Source: Peptoniphilus stercorisuis (GTDB lineage: Bacteria > Bacillota > Clostridia > Tissierellales > Peptoniphilaceae). Taken from it: a DNA stretch of 56,995 nucleotides. Positions 15,411 through 23,597 of this stretch are shown here, piece by piece; position 1 is the first letter of the stretch; each line of letters starts with the position of its first letter. The notes beneath the pieces are model-generated. The model worked only from the letters and a program-made list of their open reading frames with translations. It did not search any database and was not told where the DNA came from. The position numbers and the translations under genes were made by a program. The DNA is taken from NCBI RefSeq assembly GCF_017874395.1, contig NZ_JAGGLJ010000013.1, positions 1 to 56,995 of the forward strand, read 5' to 3'.

Positions 15411-16859
15411 TTGAAACTTACAGAATTAAAAGCAACAGACCTTATAAAGGGTTATGAAAATAGAGATTTCTCCTGTGAAGAAGTAGTAAGAGAATATCTT
15501 AAAAATATTGATGAAAAAGAAAAAGAAATAAATGCCTATGTCACTGTAATGGCAGAAGATGCTATTGAAAGTGCAAAAAAAGTTGATGAAAAATATCAAA
15601 ATAGAGAAGAACTTGGAATACTTGCAGGAATTCCAGTAGGAGTAAAGGACAATATTGCTGTAAAAAATGTAAAGATGACTTGTTCTTCAAAGATGCTTGA
15701 AAACTTTGTAGTTCCCTATGATTCAGTTGTATCTGAAAGACTTAAAAAAGAAGACTCTGTTATAATTGGAAAGACAAATATGGATGAGTTTGCAATGGGT
15801 GCTACTACTAAGACTTCTTATTTTGGAGTTTCTAAAAATCCGCTAGATACATCTTTAGTAGCAGGAGGATCATCAGGCGGATCAGCAGCAGCTCTTGGAG
15901 CAGAAGAATGTGCTCTTGCAGTTGGAACTGATACAGGTGGATCAACAAGACAACCTGCAAGTTTTTGTGGACTTGTTGGAATAAAACCAACTTATGGCAG
16001 TGTTCCAAGATATGGAATTTCTACTATGGCAAATACTTTTGATCAAGTTGGATCTTTTGGTAAAGATGTTGAAGATGCCTATTTATTACTAAAAGCTCTA
16101 TCTGGAAAAGATAAAAGAGATGCAACATCAACTGGAAATATTTCACTTACTGATAATATAGATTTTTCAAATGATGAAAAAGCAGTTGAATATTTAAAAG
16201 ATTTAAAAATTGCAATTCCACAAATGTATATAGATATGAATTTAAATAGTAGAGTTAAAGATGATTTTAATAAGGCAATTGATGTATTTAAAGAAAAAGG
16301 TGCTCAAATTGAAATTGTTGAAATGGACTCAATTAAAAATGTAATAGAAACTTACCATATTTTAACAAATGGAGAAATAGCTTCTAATATGGCTAGATTT
16401 GATTCTTTAAGATATGGTCATAGAACTAAAGAATATGATACTTATGAAGAAATGTTTAAAAAATCTCGTTCAGAAGGATTTGGTGACGAGGTAAAAAGAA
16501 GAATAATGATAGGTACTCATATATTAAGTTTAGATCTTGCAGAAGATTATTATTATAAAGCTCTTAAAGTTAGAACTTTAATAAAAGAAGAATATGAAAA
16601 AATCTTTAAAGATTTCAATATGGTGCTTTGCCCAACTGTTCCAGTTCTTCCATTTAAAATAGATGAAGAAATGAGCCCAGTTGAAATGTATCAAGCAGAC
16701 TTATTTACAATTCCTGCTAATATGACTGGATCTCCAGCAATAAGTATTCCAATGCCAAAATTAGATGGACTTTCTGTTGGAATAGAGTTAACAGGAAGAA
16801 GATTTAAAGACCAAGAAATAATTAAAGCAGCACTAGGATTTGAAAGGAGCGTGAAATAA
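15411..16859 (+). CDS. gatA: Asp/Glu-tRNA amidotransferase subunit A (amidase)
   Basis: Hydrolyses glutamine to supply ammonia for converting misacylated Glu-tRNA(Gln) or Asp-tRNA(Asn). It is a 482-residue amidase-signature enzyme. With a TTG start at 15411 (AGGAGG at 15399-15404) the catalytic residues fall at K79, cis-S154 and S178, identical in number to the known Staphylococcus aureus GatA triad. This supports that start over the upstream in-frame TTG at 15390. Motifs are GVKDNIAV, AGGSSGGSAA and GTDTGGSTRQPASFCG. Its stop overlaps the gatB ATG by one base. Confidence 0.96.
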   Translation: MKLTELKATDLIKGYENRDFSCEEVVREYLKNIDEKEKEINAYVTVMAEDAIESAKKVDEKYQNREELGILAGIPVGVKDNIAVKNVKMTCSSKMLENFVVPYDSVVSERLKKEDSVIIGKTNMDEFAMGATTKTSYFGVSKNPLDTSLVAGGSSGGSAAALGAEECALAVGTDTGGSTRQPASFCGLVGIKPTYGSVPRYGISTMANTFDQVGSFGKDVEDAYLLLKALSGKDKRDATSTGNISLTDNIDFSNDEKAVEYLKDLKIAIPQMYIDMNLNSRVKDDFNKAIDVFKEKGAQIEIVEMDSIKNVIETYHILTNGEIASNMARFDSLRYGHRTKEYDTYEEMFKKSRSEGFGDEVKRRIMIGTHILSLDLAEDYYYKALKVRTLIKEEYEKIFKDFNMVLCPTVPVLPFKIDEEMSPVEMYQADLFTIPANMTGSPAISIPMPKLDGLSVGIELTGRRFKDQEIIKAALGFERSVK

Positions 16860-18283
16860 TGGGCTATAGAACAATAGTAGGACTAGAAATTCACGTAGAA
16901 TTATCAACTAAAACTAAGGCATTTTGTTCATGCTCAAATGAATTTGGTGGAGAGCCAAATACAAGAGTATGTCCAGTTTGTCTAGGACTACCAGGAGGAC
17001 TTCCTGTATTAAATGAAAATATAGTTAAATATGCAGCAATGGCAGGAATGGCTCTTAACTGTGAAATTCAAAAGAAATCTAAATTTGATAGAAAGAATTA
17101 TTTTTATCCAGATTTAACAAAGGGATTTCAAGTAACACAAGATGATATGCCAATTTGTCAAGAAGGTTATCTTGAAATAGAAGGAGATAATGGTCCTAAG
17201 AAAATTGGAATATTTCAAATTCAAATGGAAGAAGATACAGGAAAATCTCTTCACTCAGAAGAACAAGATACATTAATGGACTACAATAGATGTGGAGTTC
17301 CATTAATTGAAATTGTATCAAAACCAGATTTAAGTTCAGGAAATGAAGCTAGATTATTCCTTGAAAAGTTAAAATCTACACTAAGATTTATTGGCGTATC
17401 TGACTGTAAAATGGAAGAAGGATCACTAAGATGTGATGTCAATGTAAATATAGAAGATGAAGAAACAGGAAAAAGAACTGCTGTAACTGAAGTTAAAAAC
17501 CTAAACTCCTTTAGAGGAGTAGAAAAGGCAATTGATTTTGAAGTTAAAAGACATATTGAACTTTTAAAAAATAATGAAGAAGAAATTAGAACTACTAGAA
17601 GATGGGATGATGCTAAAAATGAAACTGTACTTATGAGAGTAAAATATACAGTTGCTGATTATAGATTTGCCCCAGAAGGAGATTTACCTCCAGTAGTTTT
17701 AACTGATGAATATATTGGAAATATAGAAAATGAACTTCCAGAATTACCAGAAGCTAAGAAAAATAGATTTGTAAAAGAATATAATATTCCAGAATATGAT
17801 GCAGAAGTATTGACATCAACTAAGGAATTATCACATTTTTATGAAGAAGTTGCAGATCATTTTGATGACTTTGCAATGATTTCAAACTGGGTAATGACAG
17901 AAGTATTAAGAAGAGTTGAAAATATTGAAGAATCTTTTGAACTTCCTTTTGAAGCAAGTGATTTAGCAGAACTTTTAAAGACAATTAAAAAAGGTTCAAT
18001 AAATAATAATGCTGGTAAAAAGGTATTAAGAGAAATGTTTGAAACTGGAAAAAAACCACTTGATATAATTGAAGAAAAGGGACTTGTTCAAATATCAGAT
18101 ACATCTGCAATAGAAGAAATTGTAGATAAAGTATTAGGAGATAATCCTCAATCTATAGAAGATTTTAAAGCTGGAAAAGATAGAGCATTAGGATTTTTAG
18201 TAGGACAAGTTATGAAAGCATCAAGAGGAAAAGCAAATCCTCAAGTTGTAAATAAATTACTTCAAGAAAAGTTAAATAGTTAA
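16859..18283 (+). CDS. gatB: Asp/Glu-tRNA amidotransferase subunit B
   Basis: The kinase/amidotransferase subunit that phosphorylates the tRNA-bound Glu or Asp and adds ammonia. It has 474 residues. It opens with YRTIVGLEIHVELSTKTKAFC and has a Zn site (CSC..CPVC), DRKNYFYPDLTKGFQ and the HxEEDTGK-like MEEDTGKSLH. The C-terminal YqeY-like tail (about 330-474) binds tRNA. It is last in the pcrA operon, followed directly by a terminator. Since asnS is also present in this window, the essential substrate is likely Glu-tRNA(Gln). Confidence 0.96.
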   Translation: MGYRTIVGLEIHVELSTKTKAFCSCSNEFGGEPNTRVCPVCLGLPGGLPVLNENIVKYAAMAGMALNCEIQKKSKFDRKNYFYPDLTKGFQVTQDDMPICQEGYLEIEGDNGPKKIGIFQIQMEEDTGKSLHSEEQDTLMDYNRCGVPLIEIVSKPDLSSGNEARLFLEKLKSTLRFIGVSDCKMEEGSLRCDVNVNIEDEETGKRTAVTEVKNLNSFRGVEKAIDFEVKRHIELLKNNEEEIRTTRRWDDAKNETVLMRVKYTVADYRFAPEGDLPPVVLTDEYIGNIENELPELPEAKKNRFVKEYNIPEYDAEVLTSTKELSHFYEEVADHFDDFAMISNWVMTEVLRRVENIEESFELPFEASDLAELLKTIKKGSINNNAGKKVLREMFETGKKPLDIIEEKGLVQISDTSAIEEIVDKVLGDNPQSIEDFKAGKDRALGFLVGQVMKASRGKANPQVVNKLLQEKLNS

Positions 18284-18289
18284 TAAAAG

Positions 18290-18312
18290 TCCACTCTTGT
18301 GAGTGGATTTTT
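18290..18312 (+). terminator. Terminator after gatB
   Basis: TCCACTC-TTGT-GAGTGGA: a 7-bp perfect stem followed by T5. It closes the pcrA-ligA-gatCAB unit. Confidence 0.85.
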
Positions 18313-18330
18313 AAATTGGGAGATAATATT

Positions 18331-19035
18331 ATGAAGATTAAAATAAATGGAATAAATTTAAACTATGAAAAAATAGGACAAGGATATCCATTAATAATGC
18401 TTCATGGAAATAATCAGAGTCTAAAAATTTATAAAAAACTTGCAAGAAAATTAAAAAGATATTTTACAATTTATTTAATAGATAGTAGAAATCATGGTAA
18501 AAGTGATTATTCAGAAGAGTTTTCCTATGAAATTATGGCTGATGATGTGAAAAATTTTGTAGAAAAGTTAAATTTAGAAAATCCAAATATAATAGGTTTT
18601 TCAGATGGAGCAATAGTTGCTACAATTACAGAGATAAAATATCCAAAAACTTTTAATAAAATGGCTCTATTAGGAATTAATTTATCTCCAAGGGATATTC
18701 TTCACAAAGAATATATTAAAACTAAAATATTAAGTAAGATTATAAAATCAAAGAAAATTAAATTGATGTTAAATGAACCAAATATAACAGCGGAAGAACT
18801 TTCTAAAATAAAAGCTAAAATGTTATTTGTAAAAGCTGAAAATGATATTTTTAAAGAGGAAATGTACGAAAAAATTAAAAAGTCATGTAAAGATGCAAAA
18901 TTTTTAACTATTACAGGTCATAATCACAGTAGTTATATAAATAATGAAGATATAATATATAAAGACTTGTTAGAATTTTTTTATGAAGGAGACATAAATG
19001 ATAATAGAAGTAAATGGGATAAGTTTAAATTATGA
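18331..19035 (+). CDS. Alpha/beta hydrolase (tandem copy 1)
   Basis: A 234-residue cytoplasmic alpha/beta hydrolase of unknown substrate. It shows the oxyanion HGN motif (25-27), the nucleophile elbow GFSDG with S91, a candidate acid D in AENDIF and the catalytic H in TGHNHSSY. ATG 18331 follows a GGGAG ribosome site; the extension to 18316 runs into the gatB terminator. It is followed by a close paralogue, and its last 38 bases overlap that copy's start. The out-of-family C-terminal tail (GDINDNRSKWDKFKL) is simply read through the start region of copy 2. Confidence 0.83.
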   Translation: MKIKINGINLNYEKIGQGYPLIMLHGNNQSLKIYKKLARKLKRYFTIYLIDSRNHGKSDYSEEFSYEIMADDVKNFVEKLNLENPNIIGFSDGAIVATITEIKYPKTFNKMALLGINLSPRDILHKEYIKTKILSKIIKSKKIKLMLNEPNITAEELSKIKAKMLFVKAENDIFKEEMYEKIKKSCKDAKFLTITGHNHSSYINNEDIIYKDLLEFFYEGDINDNRSKWDKFKL

Positions 19036-19657
19036 AAAATTAGGGCAGGGATATCCATTAATAATGCTTCATGGCAATGGAGAGAGTTTAGAAATTTTTA
19101 AAAAATTAGCTAAAAAATTAAAAGCACATTATGAAATATATTTAATAGATAGTAGAAACCATGGTAAAAGTTCTTCAACTAAGGAAATATCCTATGAAGA
19201 TATGAGAGAAGATATTTATGAATTTATTAAAAAATTAAATATAAAAAAACCTAATGTTATAGGATTTTCAGATGGAGCTATTGTATCTTCAATGATTGAG
19301 ATTAAGTATAAAGATACTTTTAATAAGATGGCACTTCTTGGTATTAATTTATCGCCTAGAGATTTTAAGGATAAAATATATAGTATAATGCTTGAAAAAT
19401 TTAAAAATTCAAATAATCCTTTAGAAATTTTAATGCTAAATGAACCAAATATAAATCTAGAGGAACTATCTACTATAGATAAAGATGTGATGTTTTTTTA
19501 TGGAGATTATGATTTATTTAAAGACTCACTTTATGATAAATTAAAAAAAGCTCTTCCAAAGGCATATCATAAAAAAATGATAGGTTATGATCACTCATCT
19601 TATATTAATAATAAGGATATTATCTATGATGATTTAATAAAATTTTTTGAAAATTAA
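18998..19657 (+). CDS. Alpha/beta hydrolase (tandem copy 2)
   Basis: A 219-residue paralogue of the preceding gene with the same motif spacing: HGN, GFSDG with S91, an acid in YGDYDLF, and H in IGYDHSSY. The two share long near-identical DNA, including a 26-base exact match around the HGN motif. They therefore arose by tandem duplication and have diverged mainly in the lid region (about 130-160). ATG 18998 has AAGGAG (18986-18991) inside copy 1, implying coupled translation. It ends in a terminator shared with the convergent PPC gene. The substrate is unknown. Confidence 0.83.
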   Translation: MIIEVNGISLNYEKLGQGYPLIMLHGNGESLEIFKKLAKKLKAHYEIYLIDSRNHGKSSSTKEISYEDMREDIYEFIKKLNIKKPNVIGFSDGAIVSSMIEIKYKDTFNKMALLGINLSPRDFKDKIYSIMLEKFKNSNNPLEILMLNEPNINLEELSTIDKDVMFFYGDYDLFKDSLYDKLKKALPKAYHKKMIGYDHSSYINNKDIIYDDLIKFFEN

Positions 19658-19679
19658 AAGACTCCCATGGGAGTCTTTT
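19656..19679. terminator. Bidirectional terminator between hydrolase copy 2 and the PPC-domain gene
   Basis: A perfect palindrome, AAAAGACTCCCA/TGGGAGTCTTTT, 24 bases, centred between two converging genes. Confidence 0.88.
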
Positions 19680-20102
19680 TTAGAATTTTAAAACATTAAG
19701 TCCAACATTTTCATCTTTTTGTCTATTAATATTTCCATCTACAATATCAATAAATAATTCACAAGCTCCACTAATTACACATTTATCAAGATGTCCTCCA
19801 AAAGTTTTTTGATTTCCATCTGAAAATGTAATATGCATATGAGCATAGTGTTTATCTCCTAGCATTGTAAGATTTCCAGAAAAATTAGTAACTTCGTAGT
19901 AGTCATTATTATAAGTATTATGTTCATACTTCTTTGTATCTGTATTAAATAATCCAACTACAATATCATCAGATGCGCCAATACCAGTAATACTTCCAAG
20001 TTTAATATTCTCTTTTTCTGCAAATTTTAAAACTGATTCAATTACTTCTTCGCCTTTATCAATTCTTAAAACAGCTTTATCTTTAAAAACTTTACCTTCC
20101 AT
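19680..20102 (-). CDS. PPC-domain (DUF296) protein
   Basis: A 140-residue single-domain protein of the PPC/DUF296 family, related to the domain of plant AT-hook proteins. Bacterial members form trimers; their function is unclear. Visible features are IKLGSITGIGASDDIVVGLF and the metal-binding histidines of AHMHITFSD (H88, H90) and GGHL (H104). It is read on the minus strand from ATG 20102, preceded by AGGAAT. It is a single-gene unit with a shared terminator. Confidence 0.82.
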   Translation of the reverse strand: MEGKVFKDKAVLRIDKGEEVIESVLKFAEKENIKLGSITGIGASDDIVVGLFNTDTKKYEHNTYNNDYYEVTNFSGNLTMLGDKHYAHMHITFSDGNQKTFGGHLDKCVISGACELFIDIVDGNINRQKDENVGLNVLKF

Positions 20103-20234
20103 TTCAATTATTCCTTTCTTTTAGATTATTTTATTTATTCCCAAAAAGTGCTCTAATTATTGATTAGTATTATAAAATTATTAATAATTTTAAGTTTGTA
20201 GTATAATTAAATAAAAAGTATAGGAGAGTGTGTT

Positions 20235-20804
20235 ATGAAACCTACAAGAGAAGAAGCTTTAGAATTATTACTTGAATATAATGAAAGTGAAGCGTTAATT
20301 CAACATGCAAAGCAAGTTGAGGCTGCAATGATGCATTTTGCTTCATATTTTGGTGAAGATGTGGAAAAATGGGGCATAGTAGGTTTATGTCATGATTTAG
20401 ACTATGAAAAATACCCAGAGGAGCATTGTATAAAAACAAAGGAAATATTAGAAGAAAATAATTGGCCAGAGGAATATATAAGAGCTATTATTTCTCATGG
20501 ATGGGACTCATGTGTTGATGTTAAACCAGAATCTCTAATGGAAAAGACACTTTATACAATAGATGAACTTACAGGAATAATAAATGCAGCTTGCCTTTTA
20601 AGACCTAGTAAGTCTGTACTTGATTTAAAATTAAAATCTCTTAATAAAAAATTCAAAGATAAAAAATTTGCAGCAGGCTGTGATAGAGATATTATTTTAA
20701 ATGGAATAGATATGCTTGAAATAGATAAAAATATAATATTTGAAGAAACTATAAAGGGACTTCAAGAAAGAGCAGAAGAGTGTGGGCTTAAAGGAAACCT
20801 TTAA
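20235..20804 (+). CDS. HD-domain phosphohydrolase-like protein
   Basis: A 189-residue HD-superfamily protein with metal ligands in the expected order: H24 (ALIQHAKQVE), H53-D54 (GLCHDLDYEKYPEEH), and later H and D residues in AIISHGWDS and YTIDELTG. This short HDIG form is common in Firmicutes and usually annotated as a hydrolase of unknown nucleotide substrate. ATG 20235 follows TAGGAGAG. TATAAT at 20202-20207 is a candidate -10. The gene stands between the PPC gene and the two-component system with no clear functional tie. Confidence 0.8.
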   Translation: MKPTREEALELLLEYNESEALIQHAKQVEAAMMHFASYFGEDVEKWGIVGLCHDLDYEKYPEEHCIKTKEILEENNWPEEYIRAIISHGWDSCVDVKPESLMEKTLYTIDELTGIINAACLLRPSKSVLDLKLKSLNKKFKDKKFAAGCDRDIILNGIDMLEIDKNIIFEETIKGLQERAEECGLKGNL

Positions 20805-20890
20805 AAATTAATTTAGTTAATATAATTTCATCTTGTATTCACAAAGCTATATTAGTATTAATTAGATGAATTTTAAATAGGAGGAAGACA

Positions 20891-21562
20891 TTGTTTAAAA
20901 TATTAGTTGTAGATGATGAGGCGAAAATTAGAGAAGTAATTAGAACTTATGCAGAGTTTGAAGGTCATAGTGTCTTTGAAGCATCTGATGGTCTTGAAGC
21001 TATTGAAATGTGCAAAGAACAAGATTTTGATGTAATTGTAATGGATGTTATGATGCCAAGACTTGATGGTTTTTCATCATATAAAGAGATTAAAAAGAAT
21101 AAAGAAATTCCAGTTTTAATGTTGTCAGCACGTGGTGAGGAATATGATAAATTATTTGGATTTGAAATAGGTATAGATGATTATGTTGTAAAGCCTTTTT
21201 CTCCTAAGGAGTTAATGGCAAGACTTAATGTAATAGTAAAAAGACATCAAAAAACAGTGGAAAATGAAATACTTGAATTTGAAGGACTATCAATTGATTT
21301 AGATGGAAGAGTTGTATTTGTAGATGGCGCTAAAGTTGATATGACACCAAAGGAATATGATCTTCTTGTATTTTTAGCAACAAATGAAAATATTGCTTTG
21401 TCAAGGGACAAACTTTTAAATAAGGTTTGGGGATATGATTTTTATGGTGATGATAGAACTGTAGATACTCATATAAAAATGCTTAGAAATTCAATAAAGC
21501 AATATAGAAAATTTATAGTTACAGTAAGAGGAATAGGTTATAAATTTGACACAAGAGGATAA
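20891..21562 (+). CDS. OmpR/PhoB-family response regulator
   Basis: A 223-residue DNA-binding regulator. The receiver domain (1-118) has the acidic pair in VVDDE, the phosphoacceptor D52 (VIVMDVMMPRLDG), and the conserved K in YVVKPFSP. The C-terminal winged helix (about 128-222) ends with the family pattern DRTVDTHIKMLRNSI and VTVRGIGYKF. A TTG start at 20891 is fixed by AGGAGG. TATAAT at 20821-20826 lies upstream, followed by a possible leader hairpin (TTCATCT 20827-20833 / AGATGAA 20864-20870). The kinase gene overlaps its end by 17 bases, so the pair is co-translated. Confidence 0.92.
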   Translation: MFKILVVDDEAKIREVIRTYAEFEGHSVFEASDGLEAIEMCKEQDFDVIVMDVMMPRLDGFSSYKEIKKNKEIPVLMLSARGEEYDKLFGFEIGIDDYVVKPFSPKELMARLNVIVKRHQKTVENEILEFEGLSIDLDGRVVFVDGAKVDMTPKEYDLLVFLATNENIALSRDKLLNKVWGYDFYGDDRTVDTHIKMLRNSIKQYRKFIVTVRGIGYKFDTRG

Positions 21563-22979
21563 ATTAATAAAAGTTGATAGAAATAGTATAATGTTTAAAT
21601 TCTGGAAATATTTTTCAGGATTTGCAGCAATTATATTAATAGCTCTTTGGCTACTTCAAATTGTATTTTTAAATAATTTTTATGAATCTATGAAAATTAG
21701 AGAAGTTACTAAAATAGGTAACTATTTAAGAAGTGAATATAATAGTCCTGATTTTGAATATCAAATTTTAAATTATTCTCAGAAAAAGGGAATGAATATT
21801 GAAGTTATTGATGAAGAAGGACATTTAATATATCCCTTTAACTGGGTTGAGGCTCTATTTAAACCTAAAGTTATGGATGAACAAACTTTTAATGAGTTTT
21901 TCTCAAGTATAATAAATGGAAAAGAAAAATATAGAGTCTTTGTAGTTAAATTTCCAAATCTTGAAAATCCCACATTAGTTTATGCAGGATATTTAGGACT
22001 TACTGATGATGTTAAATATTATATAACAATAAAGACATCTTTAGATCCAGTAGATTCAACTATAGATATACTTAAAAAAATGCTTATAATTGTATCGATA
22101 TTGTCTCTTGGAGTTTCTGTTGTTTTATCATATTTTATGTCTAAAAGACTATCTAAACCACTTGTAGATATGTCGAAAACTGCAAAAAAACTTGGAAGTG
22201 GTAATTATGATATATCTTTTAGAAAAGGTGATTATACAGAAATTGATGACCTTGCAGATACTTTAAATTATGCAACAACTGAACTTACTAAGACTATTGA
22301 GATGAGAAAAGATTTAATAGCAAATGTATCTCATGATTTAAAAACGCCACTTACAGTAATTAAGTCCTATGGTGAGATGATAAGAGATATTTCTGGAAAT
22401 AATGAAGAAAAAAGAAATGAACATATAGAAACTATTATAAGAGAGTCAGATAATTTAACTACTCTTGTAAATGATCTTTTAGATTTATCAAAAATGGAAT
22501 CAAATTTAGAAGAGATTAATTTTATACCAGTAGATTTAAAAAACACTACTGCAAAAATTGTAAATAGGTTTGAATTTCAAAAAGAAAAAGATGGTTATGT
22601 ATTTAATTTAGACTTTAAGGGAGATTGTATTGTACTAGGAGATGAGAAAAAACTAGAACAAGTAATTTATAATTTAATAAATAATGCAATTAACTATTCA
22701 AAAGCTGAAAAAATAATAACTATTAAAATTGAAGAAAAAGATAATAAAGTTAGATTTGATTGTATTGATAAGGGAATTGGAATAAAAGAAGATGAATTAG
22801 AAGATATTTGGGAAAGATTTTATAGAGTTCGTGACAATCACACAAGACCAAGTGTAGGAACAGGGCTTGGACTTTATATTGTAAAAAATATATTAGAACT
22901 TCATAATTTTGAATATGGAGTTAATTCACAGCTAGGAAAAGGGTCTGATTTTTACTTTATAGCAGATACAGTTAAATAA
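21546..22979 (+). CDS. Sensor histidine kinase (HAMP-HisKA-HATPase)
   Basis: The membrane partner of the preceding regulator. With TTG 21546 it has 477 residues: TM1 about 19-42, an extracytoplasmic sensor of about 130 residues, TM2 about 177-198, HAMP to about 250, HisKA with H263 in VSHDLKTPLTVIKSYGE, and an ATPase domain with N (INNAINY), G1 DKGIGI, F-box ERFYRV and G2 GTGLGLYIVKNI. The start is uncertain: TTG 21546 lies within the regulator gene without a strong SD, and ATG 21591 is an alternative that still keeps TM1. The stimulus is unknown; the position just upstream of the mra cluster suggests, but does not prove, an envelope role. Confidence 0.9.
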   Translation: MTQEDKLIKVDRNSIMFKFWKYFSGFAAIILIALWLLQIVFLNNFYESMKIREVTKIGNYLRSEYNSPDFEYQILNYSQKKGMNIEVIDEEGHLIYPFNWVEALFKPKVMDEQTFNEFFSSIINGKEKYRVFVVKFPNLENPTLVYAGYLGLTDDVKYYITIKTSLDPVDSTIDILKKMLIIVSILSLGVSVVLSYFMSKRLSKPLVDMSKTAKKLGSGNYDISFRKGDYTEIDDLADTLNYATTELTKTIEMRKDLIANVSHDLKTPLTVIKSYGEMIRDISGNNEEKRNEHIETIIRESDNLTTLVNDLLDLSKMESNLEEINFIPVDLKNTTAKIVNRFEFQKEKDGYVFNLDFKGDCIVLGDEKKLEQVIYNLINNAINYSKAEKIITIKIEEKDNKVRFDCIDKGIGIKEDELEDIWERFYRVRDNHTRPSVGTGLGLYIVKNILELHNFEYGVNSQLGKGSDFYFIADTVK

Positions 22980-22991
22980 ATTACAAAAAAC

Positions 22992-23030
22992 AAAGGACTA
23001 AAGGGAAAACTATTTAGTCCTTTATTTTTT
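22992..23030 (+). terminator. Terminator after the histidine kinase gene
   Basis: AAAGGACTAAA (22992-23002) and TTTAGTCCTTT (23013-23023) form an 11-bp perfect stem with a 10-base loop, followed by ATTTTTT. Confidence 0.85.
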
Positions 23031-23037
23031 AAGGGTT

Positions 23038-23065
23038 GGGACTATAGTCCCTAAATATTTTTTTC
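23038..23065 (+). terminator. Second hairpin downstream of the kinase gene
   Basis: GGGAC-TATA-GTCCC is a perfect 14-base palindrome followed by a T-rich run. It may be a backup terminator. Its arms (GGACTA/TAGTCC) can also pair with arms of the first hairpin, so the two could be alternative folds. Confidence 0.6.
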
Positions 23066-23099
23066 ATGAATAAATGTGGAAGATAAGTCATAAATGTTG

Positions 23100-23105
23100 T
23101 AAAAT
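23100..23105 (+). promoter_or_regulatory. Candidate -10 of the mra operon promoter
   Basis: TAAAAT, just upstream of the four MraZ boxes. No convincing -35 is seen, so this is tentative. Confidence 0.35.
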
Positions 23106-23111
23106 AGATTT

Positions 23112-23150
23112 AAGTGGATGAATGTGGTTTAAAGTGGTACAAAGTGAGAG
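23112..23150 (+). promoter_or_regulatory. MraZ-binding direct repeats (four boxes, 10-bp period)
   Basis: GTGG cores at 23114, 23124 and 23134 and a GTGA at 23144 recur exactly every 10 bp, in the contexts AAGTGG, ATGTGG, AAGTGG and AAGTGA. MraZ in other bacteria binds tandem GTG(G)-containing repeats at its own promoter. The last box overlaps the mraZ ribosome site, so binding would repress the operon. A lone ATGTGG at 23074 may be an outlier. Confidence 0.72.
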
Positions 23151-23156
23151 ATAATT

Positions 23157-23594
23157 ATGTTAATCGGAGAATTCAAACATTCTATAGATTCAAAAGGAAG
23201 AATAACTATTCCATCTAAGTTTAGGGAAGACTTGTCTGATGGTTTTGTTATGACTAAAGGTCTTGATAATTGTTTATTTGTATATCCAAGATCTGAATGG
23301 ATGAAAATAGAAGAAAAATTAAAATCTCTACCAATGACTAATAAAAACGTAAGATCTTTCGTTAGAACCTTTTTCTCAGGAGCAACAGATGCAAATATTG
23401 ACAAACAGGGAAGGGTTCTAATACCACAAAACTTAAGAAGTCATGCACTTATAGAAATTGATAAAGAAGCGGTTATAATAGGAGTAAGTACTCGTGCTGA
23501 AATTTGGAGTAGTTCATCTTGGAATGACTACAATAATGAAGAGGGACTTTCCTATGAGGAGATGGCTGAACAAATGGCCGAATTGGGGATATAA
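23157..23594 (+). CDS. mraZ: Transcriptional regulator MraZ
   Basis: The 145-residue first gene of the division and cell-wall cluster. It has two AbrB-like half-domains, each with the DxxGR core: DSKGRITIPSKFR (about 12-24) and DKQGRVLIPQNLR (about 82-94). MraZ forms a ring-shaped oligomer that binds repeats at its own promoter and regulates the cluster. Four such repeats lie directly upstream. ATG 23157 uses the GTGAGAG that is also the last repeat. rsmH follows after 3 bases. Confidence 0.95.
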   Translation: MLIGEFKHSIDSKGRITIPSKFREDLSDGFVMTKGLDNCLFVYPRSEWMKIEEKLKSLPMTNKNVRSFVRTFFSGATDANIDKQGRVLIPQNLRSHALIEIDKEAVIIGVSTRAEIWSSSSWNDYNNEEGLSYEEMAEQMAELGI

Positions 23595-23597
23595 AGA

